64,000 bases of DNA from Tribonema minus (lineage: Eukaryota; Sar; Xanthophyceae; Tribonematales; Tribonemataceae): positions 276,001 through 340,000 of the forward strand of contig JAFCMP010000071.1 of assembly GCA_017506865.1 (NCBI GenBank), given 5' to 3'. This document shows, in pieces, positions 35,953 to 45,748 of the stretch. The notes beneath the pieces are model-generated. The model was not told the DNA's origin, ran no database searches, and worked only from the letters and a program-made list of their open reading frames with translations. The translations under genes were made by a program, and so were the position numbers. Each line of letters begins with the position of its first letter. Position 1 is the first letter of the stretch.

Positions 35953-37483
35953 CTAGTCGTAGTGGTACTTGAAGTCGTGCGCCCGGCACGCTCGCCAGAG
36001 CGTGCGCCTGGACACCTTCAGCTGCGCCTGAATCTCGTTGTACGCTGCCGCTTTGCCCGCCAGCTCCGCCTTATACCCCGCCATGAGTCCACGCTTCCGC
36101 TGCACCTCCGGCTCCAGCTCCTTGATCTCGTCGACGAGGCGAAGATGCTCAGCTTGATACGCCTCCAGCTTGCGCTTCTGCTCGCCAACTCCGTCCTGCG
36201 CGCGCTGCACCGCAATGTTCTGCAACCCAGCAGTCAGCTCCGCCCGAGTGAAAGCCAGCTCATGCGACACGTCCTCGATAGAGAGCACGGTGCCAGCTGA
36301 CGCCTGAGCGACTACCGCCTCTGCCGCCTCGATCATGAGCAGCTGCTGATGGGCCTGCTCCTCGCGCAGCATGGCGGCCATCAGCTCTGGGCGCGCTGCA
36401 ACGCTCTTGAGTGCACGTACCGACGGTGGAAGAGTGTTGGTGACGGTGGGCCAAGGCAGGAGGATGTCAGTGGTGGTGACGACGTACGGAAAAGGCGAAA
36501 CATAGTTGAGCGCATCCATTCATGAACCTGTGATCGTCGGTGCAGGGCGCTGGCCCTTGTTCTCGAGGAACACATAAGCGTCCTCGATGACGGCACGGTG
36601 GTGTGGTGACTCCGGCAGCTGAAGGTTGGTCAAGCACTTCTTGATGTTGTTGCTGTTCGCGGGTGCCTTGGTCTCAATGTACAGGATGTAGTACGGTACT
36701 CCAACATGAGACTTGTTCTCCTCCGGCACGACAGCGGCGTCGACGGTGTCCCCCAACAGGAAAGCGGAAGCGTGCAGACCAGAGCTGACTGCACCGACGT
36801 CGTTGAGGGGCGAGTCCATGCAGTAAGGGAATTTGGACGAAAGCCGGGGTTTGCCGCTGGCCAGCGCCCGCTCACACCTCTGGTCGTGCTCGTCGCTCAG
36901 CTCGCGGTGCAGCAGGAACTTGATGAGCAGCACGTAACCATTCCAATGCCCCTGTGTGCACGCAGGGTTGAGATACAGGCGGGTGTGAGTGAGCACGAAC
37001 ACCAAAGCAGTGCCATCGTGTTTGTCAAAACAAAACATCTACCTAACTGACCTTGGCAGACCCTGATGCGCGATGGCTGTCCATGCCGGCAGAATTTTTC
37101 ACCTGGCCGCCAGCACGGGCTGCGGCCACTACCAGTGGTGCTCCCTGTGCAGGAGCCCTACCCATGGCGTCAAACTTCATCGGTGCCAACAGCTCTGCAG
37201 GCGTGAAGATGATGGCGGTGGCGTCGGGCCAAGAGCTGTAAAACTGCTGCAGGACTTTTGCGAGGTGAGCAGCGATAGCTTGCTGCTTCTCTAGCCTCAC
37301 GAAGATGAAAGGGGCGGCTCGCGGGATAGCCTTTGCGTCCCACCTCCACACAGCATCCTTCGTGTTCTCCACCGTGCAAGCCGCAGTGGTGATGCGTGTG
37401 TACACCTCCATGGCGGGAAAGCTGTGATCCTTGTGGAGGGCTTGGAACCAGTAGGCTGTTCCTTGCCCGCGAGCCGCCGCCAT
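35953..37483 (-). CDS. unknown protein with possible PD-(D/E)XK core and coiled coil; in-frame TGA
   Basis: Exon 1 runs 37483-37053 (donor GTCAGT). A short intron ends near 36960 (GTGCACACAG), and exon 2 continues GHWNGYVLLIKF in phase. Exon 2 contains DTVDAAVVP followed 20 or so residues later by YYILYIETK, the spacing and D...ExK pattern of restriction-endonuclease-fold nucleases; that is inference. It reaches TGA at 36522-36520. The next codon is ATG in the same frame, and 188 further codons follow, with a heptad-rich coiled coil (EEQAHQQLLMIEAAEA to EVQRKRGLM) and a C-terminus FKYHYD. Either one ancestral protein was cut by a nonsense mutation, or the stop is read through, or there are two proteins. 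An alternative splice donor (CACAG/GTTCAT) overlaps the stop. The family is not recognised. Confidence 0.5.
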
Positions 37484-37614
37484 GGTTGTGTGGCGGTTGT
37501 GATGGTGCTTGTTGTTGTTGGAGTTGTTCCAGGTGTTGTTGTGGTGGTTGTGATGGTGTTGTTGGTAGTTTGTTCTAGACTGTTGCGGCAGTTTCCACCC
37601 GTCATGACCCCCAC
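37484..37614. repeat. imperfect GTT/GGTT microsatellite upstream of the minus-strand gene
   Basis: A run of GTTGTTGTTGGAGTTGTTCC-type sequence with interruptions lies immediately before the minus-strand start codon at 37483 and so would be in its 5' leader. Confidence 0.5.
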
Positions 37615-38310
37615 TTCATGCGTTCACATACACAATACATACATAGTGTACATACATGCATAATGTAAATCTTACTCAACACAAATATATCTATAGAACG
37701 AAGCCCTTATGTGTAACACTTGCAACTGTGTTCCATAGCTAGTATACCTAGACCTCATTGCTCATTCCATATGCATGTAATATGTATGTAGTATGTATGT
37801 GTTATGTGTGTATGTATGTGAACGCATGAACTGGAGTGTGGTGTGGTTGTTGTAGCCGTTCTGCTGCTTCACCCGTCGGGACTTCAGTTCATGCGTTCAC
37901 ATACATAATGCATACATTAAAAATACATATGGATCTAAATCTTACTCCACACAAACACATCTTACAGAGCAAAGCCTGATGTGTAACACTTGCAACTGTG
38001 TTCCATAGCTAGTATACCTAGACCTAGTTGTTCATTCCAGATGCATGTATTATGTAGTATGTATGGATTATGTGTGTATACGTATGTGCACGCATGAATT
38101 GGAGTGTGGATGTGGTTGTAGCCGTTCTGCTGCTGACCCATCGTGACCCCATGGCAGTTCATGCGTTCACATACATATGCATACATTATACATACATACA
38201 GATCAAAATCTTATTCCACACAAATGTATCTTACAGAGCAAAGCCCTATGTGTACCACTTGCAACTGTGCTCCAGAGCTAGTATACGCAGACCTAGTTAC
38301 TCATATGTAT
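37615..38310. repeat. three head-to-tail units of about 271 bp with inverted ends
   Basis: Units begin at 37615, 37888 and 38158 (periods 273 and 270; the third is shorter). Each opens with TTCATGCGTTCACATACA. The first two close with the mirror sequence TATGTGAACGCATGAA (the second has GCACGCATGAA), so a single-stranded unit can fold into a long hairpin. The shared middle includes AACACTTGCAACTGTGTTCC and TAGCTAGTATACCTAGACCT. Confidence 0.75.
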
Positions 38311-40498
38311 CAAGTACAAACTCAGACGTTTCTCCTGCCCTCTATAGTGACGGGGTTGGCTATGCTGCATTTTGTGTGCGATCTGCTGCCAGAATTTGTT
38401 TGGAAAGTCAACAGATCGTAAACCAGGCGTACATGCGCCAGGCGCCAGATGAGTGCCAGATTGTGTTGCTGTGCGCGTCAGGGAGGCAGCCTCACATCAT
38501 AGCAAACACGAACACTTGAGCGCGTTGTACTTCACATGCAGTAGCTTGCGCCAAAGTGCCACATCGTGCTTGAGGGTACCAGCCACAGTGCTGTAAACGT
38601 GCAGTGAGCGCAATTGACAACTGTTGTCACCGTGAGGTGGAGGCGCGCGCGCACGCGCAGGGTGGAGTAGGCAATCACAATCAAATTGTGTGATGCACCA
38701 GTTGCATGAGGGCTCTATAAGCGAGCTCGTCACAAAATTGTCGTGACCATATGCACAGTTCAGGCGAGAAGGAATTGAAAGAAAGCACGTAGGACGCTGC
38801 AGTGGCTCAGTCTGGAGGCTGTGGAACGATCCATTTTTGGAACTGGCCTCCTTTCCACTCTACCCCCGCGCTATACCTGTATACCCCCTGTCCGTGCATC
38901 GATTTCACGGCCACCCGTAGTAGTACATGCGTTGCCTGCTGCGTTATTTGAGTGCTGGTGCTGATGATGTCCGAGGGGGCGTGCAGCTGTGGGGCTTGGT
39001 TTCCGCCTTGACGTCCAAAGGGGGGCGCAGCTGTGGGGCTTGGTCTGCGCCTTGACGGTGTTGGCTACCATGCCGCCATACGCGTTGTTTGCGAACACGC
39101 TGCGGTAGACAAGGCAGTGTTTGCCTGCGACGCGAGTGTGACAAGAAAAAGCGGCGCATATCAGAAGTTCGCATGGCGTTGCATGGTGGTTGCCGTCATT
39201 CGTAAGCTGCACGCAATGGCCTCGAGGTCACGTAGTAGAATATGCCTTCACCGTGTATGACGTTGGTCGAAGATGCAAGGGCGTACACTGCCCCTGAGCT
39301 GAAGAAGTATCAAGACGACGTAGCTGCAATGTGCTGTATAGGCCAGCGTGTGACCCAAAAACTTGACATGTGCAGGGTCAGTGTCTCAACTACAGGCCAA
39401 TCCACAAAGCACCAGCCAGTTTCTGCAAGTTTTCAGGGCATCTCCTGCCATATGTGTCCGGCGCTGGCTCGTGCACAGCACTTGGCACGAGGTGGCCAAA
39501 AGTGCGGCCGATGCTTGAGACGACGCCCCCTGGACACTAATATGATCAATACGGATATACGATTGAACATGCGCTGTCTCAAGACCTTGAAACCAATGAA
39601 GCTCTTATGCCATGCACTGTTGAAATCTGAGAAACCGCTGCAATTGTTTCCACCACATTGCAGTTGTGTCGTATCGGGCACTGACTATCCTGCAGCAATT
39701 GACATGCTGTCATGCGGCTGCACCCAATGTGTACTTGCATTGAAGTGGTTCAAGCTGGGCACTGTGCAACCCTTGATGCAACGGCGTCAGCCACCCCACG
39801 TGGTGTCCATTGCGTGCTTGAAGCAAGGCAGCAGTGAAGCAATTCTTATGCGTGTGTACACACGAAGCAAGATCAGCAACCGCTTGCACGCGTCTGTCTC
39901 AGTCAGTTACAGATGTGGCACTTCGAACCCCCCTTCACTTCGGATCATAATGTGGCACGACGAGCACCTGCGACAGTGCCACATGCCGCACATGAAATCC
40001 GAATGGCTCCCGAAAGCTCCTTTGCAGCACGCCTGCCCCCAAATGGTTTACACGCCTGACCATCGTTGACATGAACCTCCCACGCCAACGATGACATACG
40101 TCCGTCGCGGTAGTACGGTGATCCATGAGAGCACAAGCGCATCAATGCCTGAGCTCAAACTTAAATGTACAGCAGTATTGCACTCTCCAAAACAACACAA
40201 AGGCAACAAGGACTGTTGACGATACTCTCCGCAACATTTGGTACACAAGAGCGAGGCCGTACCCTGTGATGCACAACCACGACCAGCGCTGTCACTTGCC
40301 TCATCAGCCAGCACCGAGCTCTTGGCAAACCGCACTCGGTGGCCCCTTGCACAGCATGCGCCATGCCACAGTGCCAATCAGGATTCTTGCAGCGCCTGCA
40401 GGCAAAAACACCAAGAGAGTTATGAGCAGCAAGATGTGCATGAAGCTCCAAATTCTACTCGGCAACTACTATTGGGTCAGAATGACCGCAAAGCCTTA
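38311..40498. other. stretch without a convincing gene
   Basis: Positions 38985-39052 hold two near copies of GCAGCTGTGGGGCTTGGT. A 275-codon plus-strand frame at 39242-40069 is longer than chance suggests, but it starts without intron or motif context, is rich in Cys and His without spacing I recognise, and has no family resemblance. I leave it as an open frame of unknown status. Confidence 0.3.
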
Positions 40499-40501
40499 GG
40501 G

Positions 40502-40745
40502 TTGTGACACAACCTGCTGTGTGTTGTGACACAACCTGCTGTGTGTTGTGACACCATCTGCTGTGTGTTGTGACACAACCTGCTGTGTGTTGTGACACAA
40601 TTGTTAACCTGCTGTGTGTTGTGACACAATGTTGACCTGCTGTGTGTTGCGACACAACCTGCTGTGTGTTGTGACACAATTGTTAACCTGCTGGTGTGTT
40701 GTGACACAATTGTTAACCTGCTGTGTGTTGTGACACAACCTGCTG
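40502..40745. repeat. iteron-like minisatellite of ten units upstream of the recombinase gene
   Basis: Ten units of 22 to 29 bp share TTGTGACACAA..CTGCTGTGTG. Each carries the odd-centred inverted repeat TTGTG-A-CACAA. Three units are lengthened by ATTGTTA between CACA and ACC. The array ends about 190 bp before the recombinase ATG at 40934. Confidence 0.8.
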
Positions 40746-40933
40746 TGTATGATTTGCATGTCGCCGTTGATCTCTTGGTGAAGTATACCATGCACTGATA
40801 CATGGTGCTACCACTGATGTGCAAGGAGCAGGTAGTTTATTGGGAATAAATTTAATCAATTAAATTATCATTACTTTATTCCTGCCGCTGCCACTGCCAC
40901 TGCCGCAACATCAATCACTCCCTCTCGCGAAAC

Positions 40934-43326
40934 ATGGCAACCGACGGCCTGACAAGTGTCTGCAACAACAGCAGCAGCGGTGACGCGATGAGGAAGACAG
41001 CCGCCATCGCTGAAGCCGCCATAAAAAAGAGCACCAGGTTCAACACTGCTTCGGTCGCAGACTTGGTGACCTGGACTTCCGACTACAAATACTCCAGCCA
41101 GGACGACCGGCACACCAAGATGGTTCGAGAATTCTACGACTTCACCATCATACGTCTGTCAGTAGATTCACTTGACGACGTCAAAGACAATCCAGAGTTT
41201 GGCGTGCTCGCGGAGGATGTCAAGGATCAGTGGACCAGAAAACTGGCCGAGGTACATGCGCTCATGGCGTTTTGCCTGTGGACGGTGCTCATCCCCTACT
41301 ACGTGAAGGAACGCACCAAGCTCGGCACGAAGGGCAAGCACTGGCGCCCGCTCGAGGCCACTTCCCCCATTAAGCGCGACCGCCTGAACGCGTACGACCT
41401 CGTCAAGACGTTGAAGGCATCCGACTTTATAACTGGCGCACCTGCTGAGCCGCTGCTGGAGTACTACGACTGGGACCTGGTCGCAGACGACGAGCGGCTT
41501 CGTTCTTTGTTAGCTAGAGACTTTTCGGTTGACGGCGAAAACGCGGAGACGGGCGGCACATACACACACACAATCCGCGGCGTCGCGAGCACGTTTGTGC
41601 GTGTGATGTGGGTCGCCCTGATTGTGTTCGGCCGGGAGCCGCATCACCTGAGCGCGATCAGGCCTCTAACGGCAAAGGATTTTTGTGTTTTGGTGCACGG
41701 CCATGGTATTCCGGAGGACCTGCTGACGGGTGCCAGAGAAGATCCGCCCATCAACTACAATCAGCTGACCAGCAACGACGGCGGGATTGTGCCCTGCAAG
41801 GAATGGACCTTCTTGACGGCCATCACCGGCGACGCATTCTATCCAGACATATTTCTGCCGACCGCTTTCTTCTTAATGCGCGCACAGAAGTTGGCAGAAG
41901 GTTGCAAGGAGCCCAACATCGACCAGGACTTTCTGTGCCGGCAGATATACAACAGCTCAAGCGACACCACTGTGGCGTCTTTCAACAACAATCTGGCGTC
42001 TGTGTTCGGAGCTCTGAAGTGCTGCGGTGCGGACCGGTACAAGCCGGATGCCATGGACGTTGCCGCCATGCGTGCATACGGCGTCGATACGCACGCGCTG
42101 GAGGCGTCGGGACTGGCGCTCACCTACTCGGTGCACAAGTACATCGACGCATTTTGCGACGACTTCCTCGCAGCCAGGCGTACGATACGTGCCAACGTGA
42201 CGATCAGCAGGGCACTGGACCGGGGCGGGCTCAAGTCCAAGAAGTGCGCTGGCAGGCTGCCGGACATGGACAATGACGGCCTACGCGACATGATGAAAGC
42301 GCTGAGGGAGCAGGTCTGGCGGCCCGTGTGGGTATCGGTCATTCAGCCTTGGCTGCGGCAAAGGAACCTACCTGCGGACCCACAAGGTTTCTTCCTGGCC
42401 ACCGAGTCCGACGGCATGAAAGATTTCGCTGATTCAAAAGGCTTCACGCGCGCAGACGCCGAGCGCGTGGAGCTGCTCCTCATGCTTCACCTGTCGGTAT
42501 TCAAGTCGCAAGTGTGGCGCGATTCTGTGGTGGAGGAGTTTGAGCTGGTTCAACACAACGGCAACGCGTTCTACAAGTTCAGTCTCTCACGTGTGTTCAA
42601 AACGGCAGCCGCACAGACGGGGGATGGCGTTCCGCAGCTGACGACATGGCAGCCGAGACCGAGTCCATGCTGGTGCACACGGTGCTGCTCGTCTGTCGTC
42701 CACTGCTCGCTACCGGGTCGAAGAGGAGTCAGCGCATGTTCATGGACTCCAATGGTGCTCCTGTGACGCAACGTTGGATCGAGCGAAGAATAGAAGAGCT
42801 CGGTAAGAACTGGCTCGCAGTGCCTCGTCTCGGCCCCCACTCGTTGCGAACGATGTGGCTGAGCTGGCTGGTTGGCGCAGGCCTGGTAAATGAGCACGAT
42901 CTCGACAACCTCGCTGCCTATGTGCAGGTGGGTCGCTGCACTATGCTCGAGAGCTACTGCGCTCCCAGCTTAAGTGGTCCGGCACAGCGCGTGGGCCAAG
43001 CGCTGCGCGACGGAGGTCTCAACGTCGCCGCTCCCCAGCAGGCCTCAGAGTCCGTGGCATCGCCGGACTCAGCCGGGCAGGCGGAGCGCCCTCAGGTGCC
43101 TTACGGCAGGCAGCTAGCAGCGATACGCGACAGATGCAAGGCACAAGCGCAGGCAGTCGTCCAGGCTCACGGAGGCGATCAGAAGGCGGCTTTGGCGTCT
43201 CTCGTCAGGAAGCGGAAGCGGAACGAGCTGAGTGAAAGTGAGAACTTCTTCTCGTTCGAAGTGACGTATATCGAGGACACAAACACGAAGGCGTGGAACA
43301 AGCTGTGCGAGAAGAAGCCTGTGTAA
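40934..43326 (+). CDS. Crypton-like tyrosine recombinase, two frames joined by a -1 shift
   Basis: Frame 1 starts at ATG 40934, after ...CTCGCGAAAC, and runs with good codon use to about 42622. Frame 2 continues in the -1 frame to TGA/TAA at 43324-43326. The joint lies at a GGGGG run (42619-42623). Catalytic elements: SVFKSQVWRDSVV (box I Arg), FYKFSLSRVFKTAA (Lys hairpin), LGPHSLRTMW (HxxR) and MLESYCAP (nucleophile Tyr). An N-terminal helical core-binding region of about 450 residues precedes it, and a basic tail (VRKRKRNELS) follows. The whole is about 790 residues and intronless. It is homologous to the split gene at 21068-24516. Whether the shift is programmed, a mutation or a sequencing error cannot be told from the sequence. 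Cryptons integrate through circular intermediates without terminal inverted repeats, in keeping with none being seen. Confidence 0.75.
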
Positions 43327-45748
43327 GATGACAATTCAAACCTGGAGTTCTGTTACTGTGCGCAGGGGATATGTGAATAAGACAGTATGTCGACTTGAAA
43401 CACCAGTCCTGCGCCCCTTGATGTGTTCTTGTCACCGATACCGTCTTCTGTGTGAATGATTGGCAGCAATCGTGCACATAGCATGTTTGAAGTAATTTGA
43501 TTTGGCATGCACATGGCATCCGCAGAATTCGATGATCGTGCCTGCCAGTGGGGTCTGCAGCAAGTGTTGCAAACCAGCATGCGCACTGCTCGCTGGCGCT
43601 GCAACAGAGCGAAGCTGCTTCATCTACACAGTAGCCAGCAGCAGCAGCAGCACCACCGCACACACACCAGCAAGGTTTCAAAAGTGAAAGTTTGAGAAGA
43701 CTTAGAAATTCACCTGCGACATAAGACATACGGTACGTCAAACCAATTTGGCTTAAGCTGCTTGCTGCTGCTGCGCAGACAGCTAGCGTCATCCCTCGCG
43801 CATCAAGTCAGAGCTGAGCCTAGAATCCGAATCAAGATCCGTGTTGGTTCCATTCTCCGAGTCGCTGTCAATTGGCAATCAGCTTCAGTTGGCAACCTCG
43901 AATCTCTCGCACCGCCCTCATTCCAATTCAATGTGTGACTCACCTCGACTTTTTTGATCCCGCCCACTCCACCCTGAAGCTCATATCGGACCAATCCCAT
44001 TGGAATCGAGCAGCCTCCCCGCTGACGATCAAAGTAGTGAGACGATTGTGCGAAGGCTGCGGTTGATGCTGGTGACAATTGAACCGTTCGAATTGGAATC
44101 GACCTTTCAATTGACATGTTGCCCATTCGCAATTGTTCTGGCCCGTAAACTCTCCATGAAGTAGACATCAGTGGATATTGTTTTGCGCACTCTTCCAGGC
44201 ACACATCATGATCACTCAGCAAACAATGGTTCGTTGACGGACATGACAAACTCCTTTCAATAAGTAAGAGTGCCGGCTATGTGAAAAAGCAAATTTAAGA
44301 TGCATGGACCGAGGAGCATGCACGGAGAAAGCACGCCTGGGAGAAGCTTCGCAGTCGTAGTAAAAACACCACGGTGGTGAGCTCTTGCCCGTGACCCCGG
44401 CTTCCTGCTATCCTGCAGAGCGCTGCCTTAGGTGAGGCATGCCGACATGTACCAGAACCAATGCTGCACCCACACATCCACCGTGGCTTTGCCAGAGCTC
44501 TCGGTTGGCGTTCAACTCATCTTACCGCTGCGCGTTTATCACGGGGCTTCACTACACTCAGGGGGATTGGCCTTGGGAGCTTGACCTGCCGATCGCATAT
44601 GAGAGCTTATCAACAAGTACCATATAGCTGTAGTGCTACGCCGTTGAGTTATTGTTGAAGCTTGTTGACACCATGCTTTCTGGACGTCAGCAAAATCCTC
44701 TCGGTCTGATTATGAGATAATGCTTGTGCATTAAGGCAGCCGAGTGCTCTTAGTTGGCGATATGTGAGAAGCAAAAACTAGAGCATTACGCACTTTGTTG
44801 CCTCTCCATTATATAAGTCTATTGCACGTGACACTGTGCATAGCAATGTGTATTCAATAGGCCAAACGTAAAGTTCAGTTCCATACATAGGAAGTTAGGT
44901 TTCTGTGAGCATGTAAAAACAGTTGCGTTCATTAAACTGGCACGAGATTGTGGAACTCAACATACTACAAGCTGTGAATCAGTTACAAATTTTAAGTGGA
45001 GCTCTGTTGATGTGGCATCTGCTAAGCAGTAGCAGCAGCAGCAGCAGCAGCAGGCACGTGTAGGTATCGTACACGAGCTCGGCCACCAACAGCAAAACAA
45101 CCTCTTTTTGTTGTTACGCACACATAACTACAAGGACTGCCTGTTAGAAATAGTATCGCCACCACGATCATGTGCGAGTACTCGTATGTGTACCAGTACG
45201 GCCTCCAAATTTATGTGCAAGTACTCGTACAGCACGAGCACATCTGTACGAGTACTTGTACAAGTACTATGCGAGTACTGTCATACTCGTGCTTGGACGA
45301 GTACGCGTACCAGGACAGGGACTCTACTCATCCCAACTGTGTAGTGTTTGCAGCTCAAAGCACAGGAACAAGAATCATAAGGCCACACATAATTGCTTAA
45401 AGGTGGAAAAACTTCAACGTTGAAGGAGTTGAACATATAGCTGAGTCTGGCACATGGCATGCAGACACTTGAAGGCTGCTCTTTCGTATTGTAAATGGTG
45501 TTTGCTGCAATTTTCAGCATATCATGATGGCGAAATAACTCGCTGAAAGTTGGGTTTGCAATAAATCGAGCCCGAGGTAGTACGTATCGATGCATTTGAT
45601 AGATACGTGCTACGCTCCTCACAAGCCAAAGCGCCATTAAGCACTGGCATGTTGTGATGACGCAAGTGTTTCGCATCGTGGTACGTGCGACGTACAAAGC
45701 TGCACCTAAACGCAGCAGGGTTGCAATATCACACCCCAGGAAACTGAC
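43327..45748. other. gene-poor stretch with two clusters of short palindromic motifs
   Basis: No gene is supported. Positions 43805-44150 are rich in CAATTG and GGAAT/ATTCC motifs (TTCCAATTC, TTGGAATC, GAATTGGAATC, GCAATTG). Positions 45165-45320 are dense in GAGTACT/GTACTCGTAC motifs. A (CAG)n run lies at 45031-45055 and another at 43638-43653. Confidence 0.45.

Noticed and set aside
22645..36522. Alternative genetic code to explain the in-frame TAG and TGA
   Set aside because: Different stop codons are involved and many other genes here end naturally with TAA, TAG and TGA.
38800..38840. tRNA- or SINE-like A box (TGGCTCAGTCTGG)
   Set aside because: No B box (GGTTCGANTCC) at the right distance and no cloverleaf by eye.
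39242..40069. 275-codon open frame
   Set aside because: No recognisable domain, no splice context and an unconvincing composition; mentioned only as an open frame.
40502..40745. Regular repeats that could suggest a CRISPR array
   Set aside because: There are no unique spacers of constant length; the units are contiguous minisatellite variants in a eukaryotic context.
41608..42276. 222-codon open frame in the recombinase region
   Set aside because: It is an off-frame shadow of the recombinase, which carries the motifs.
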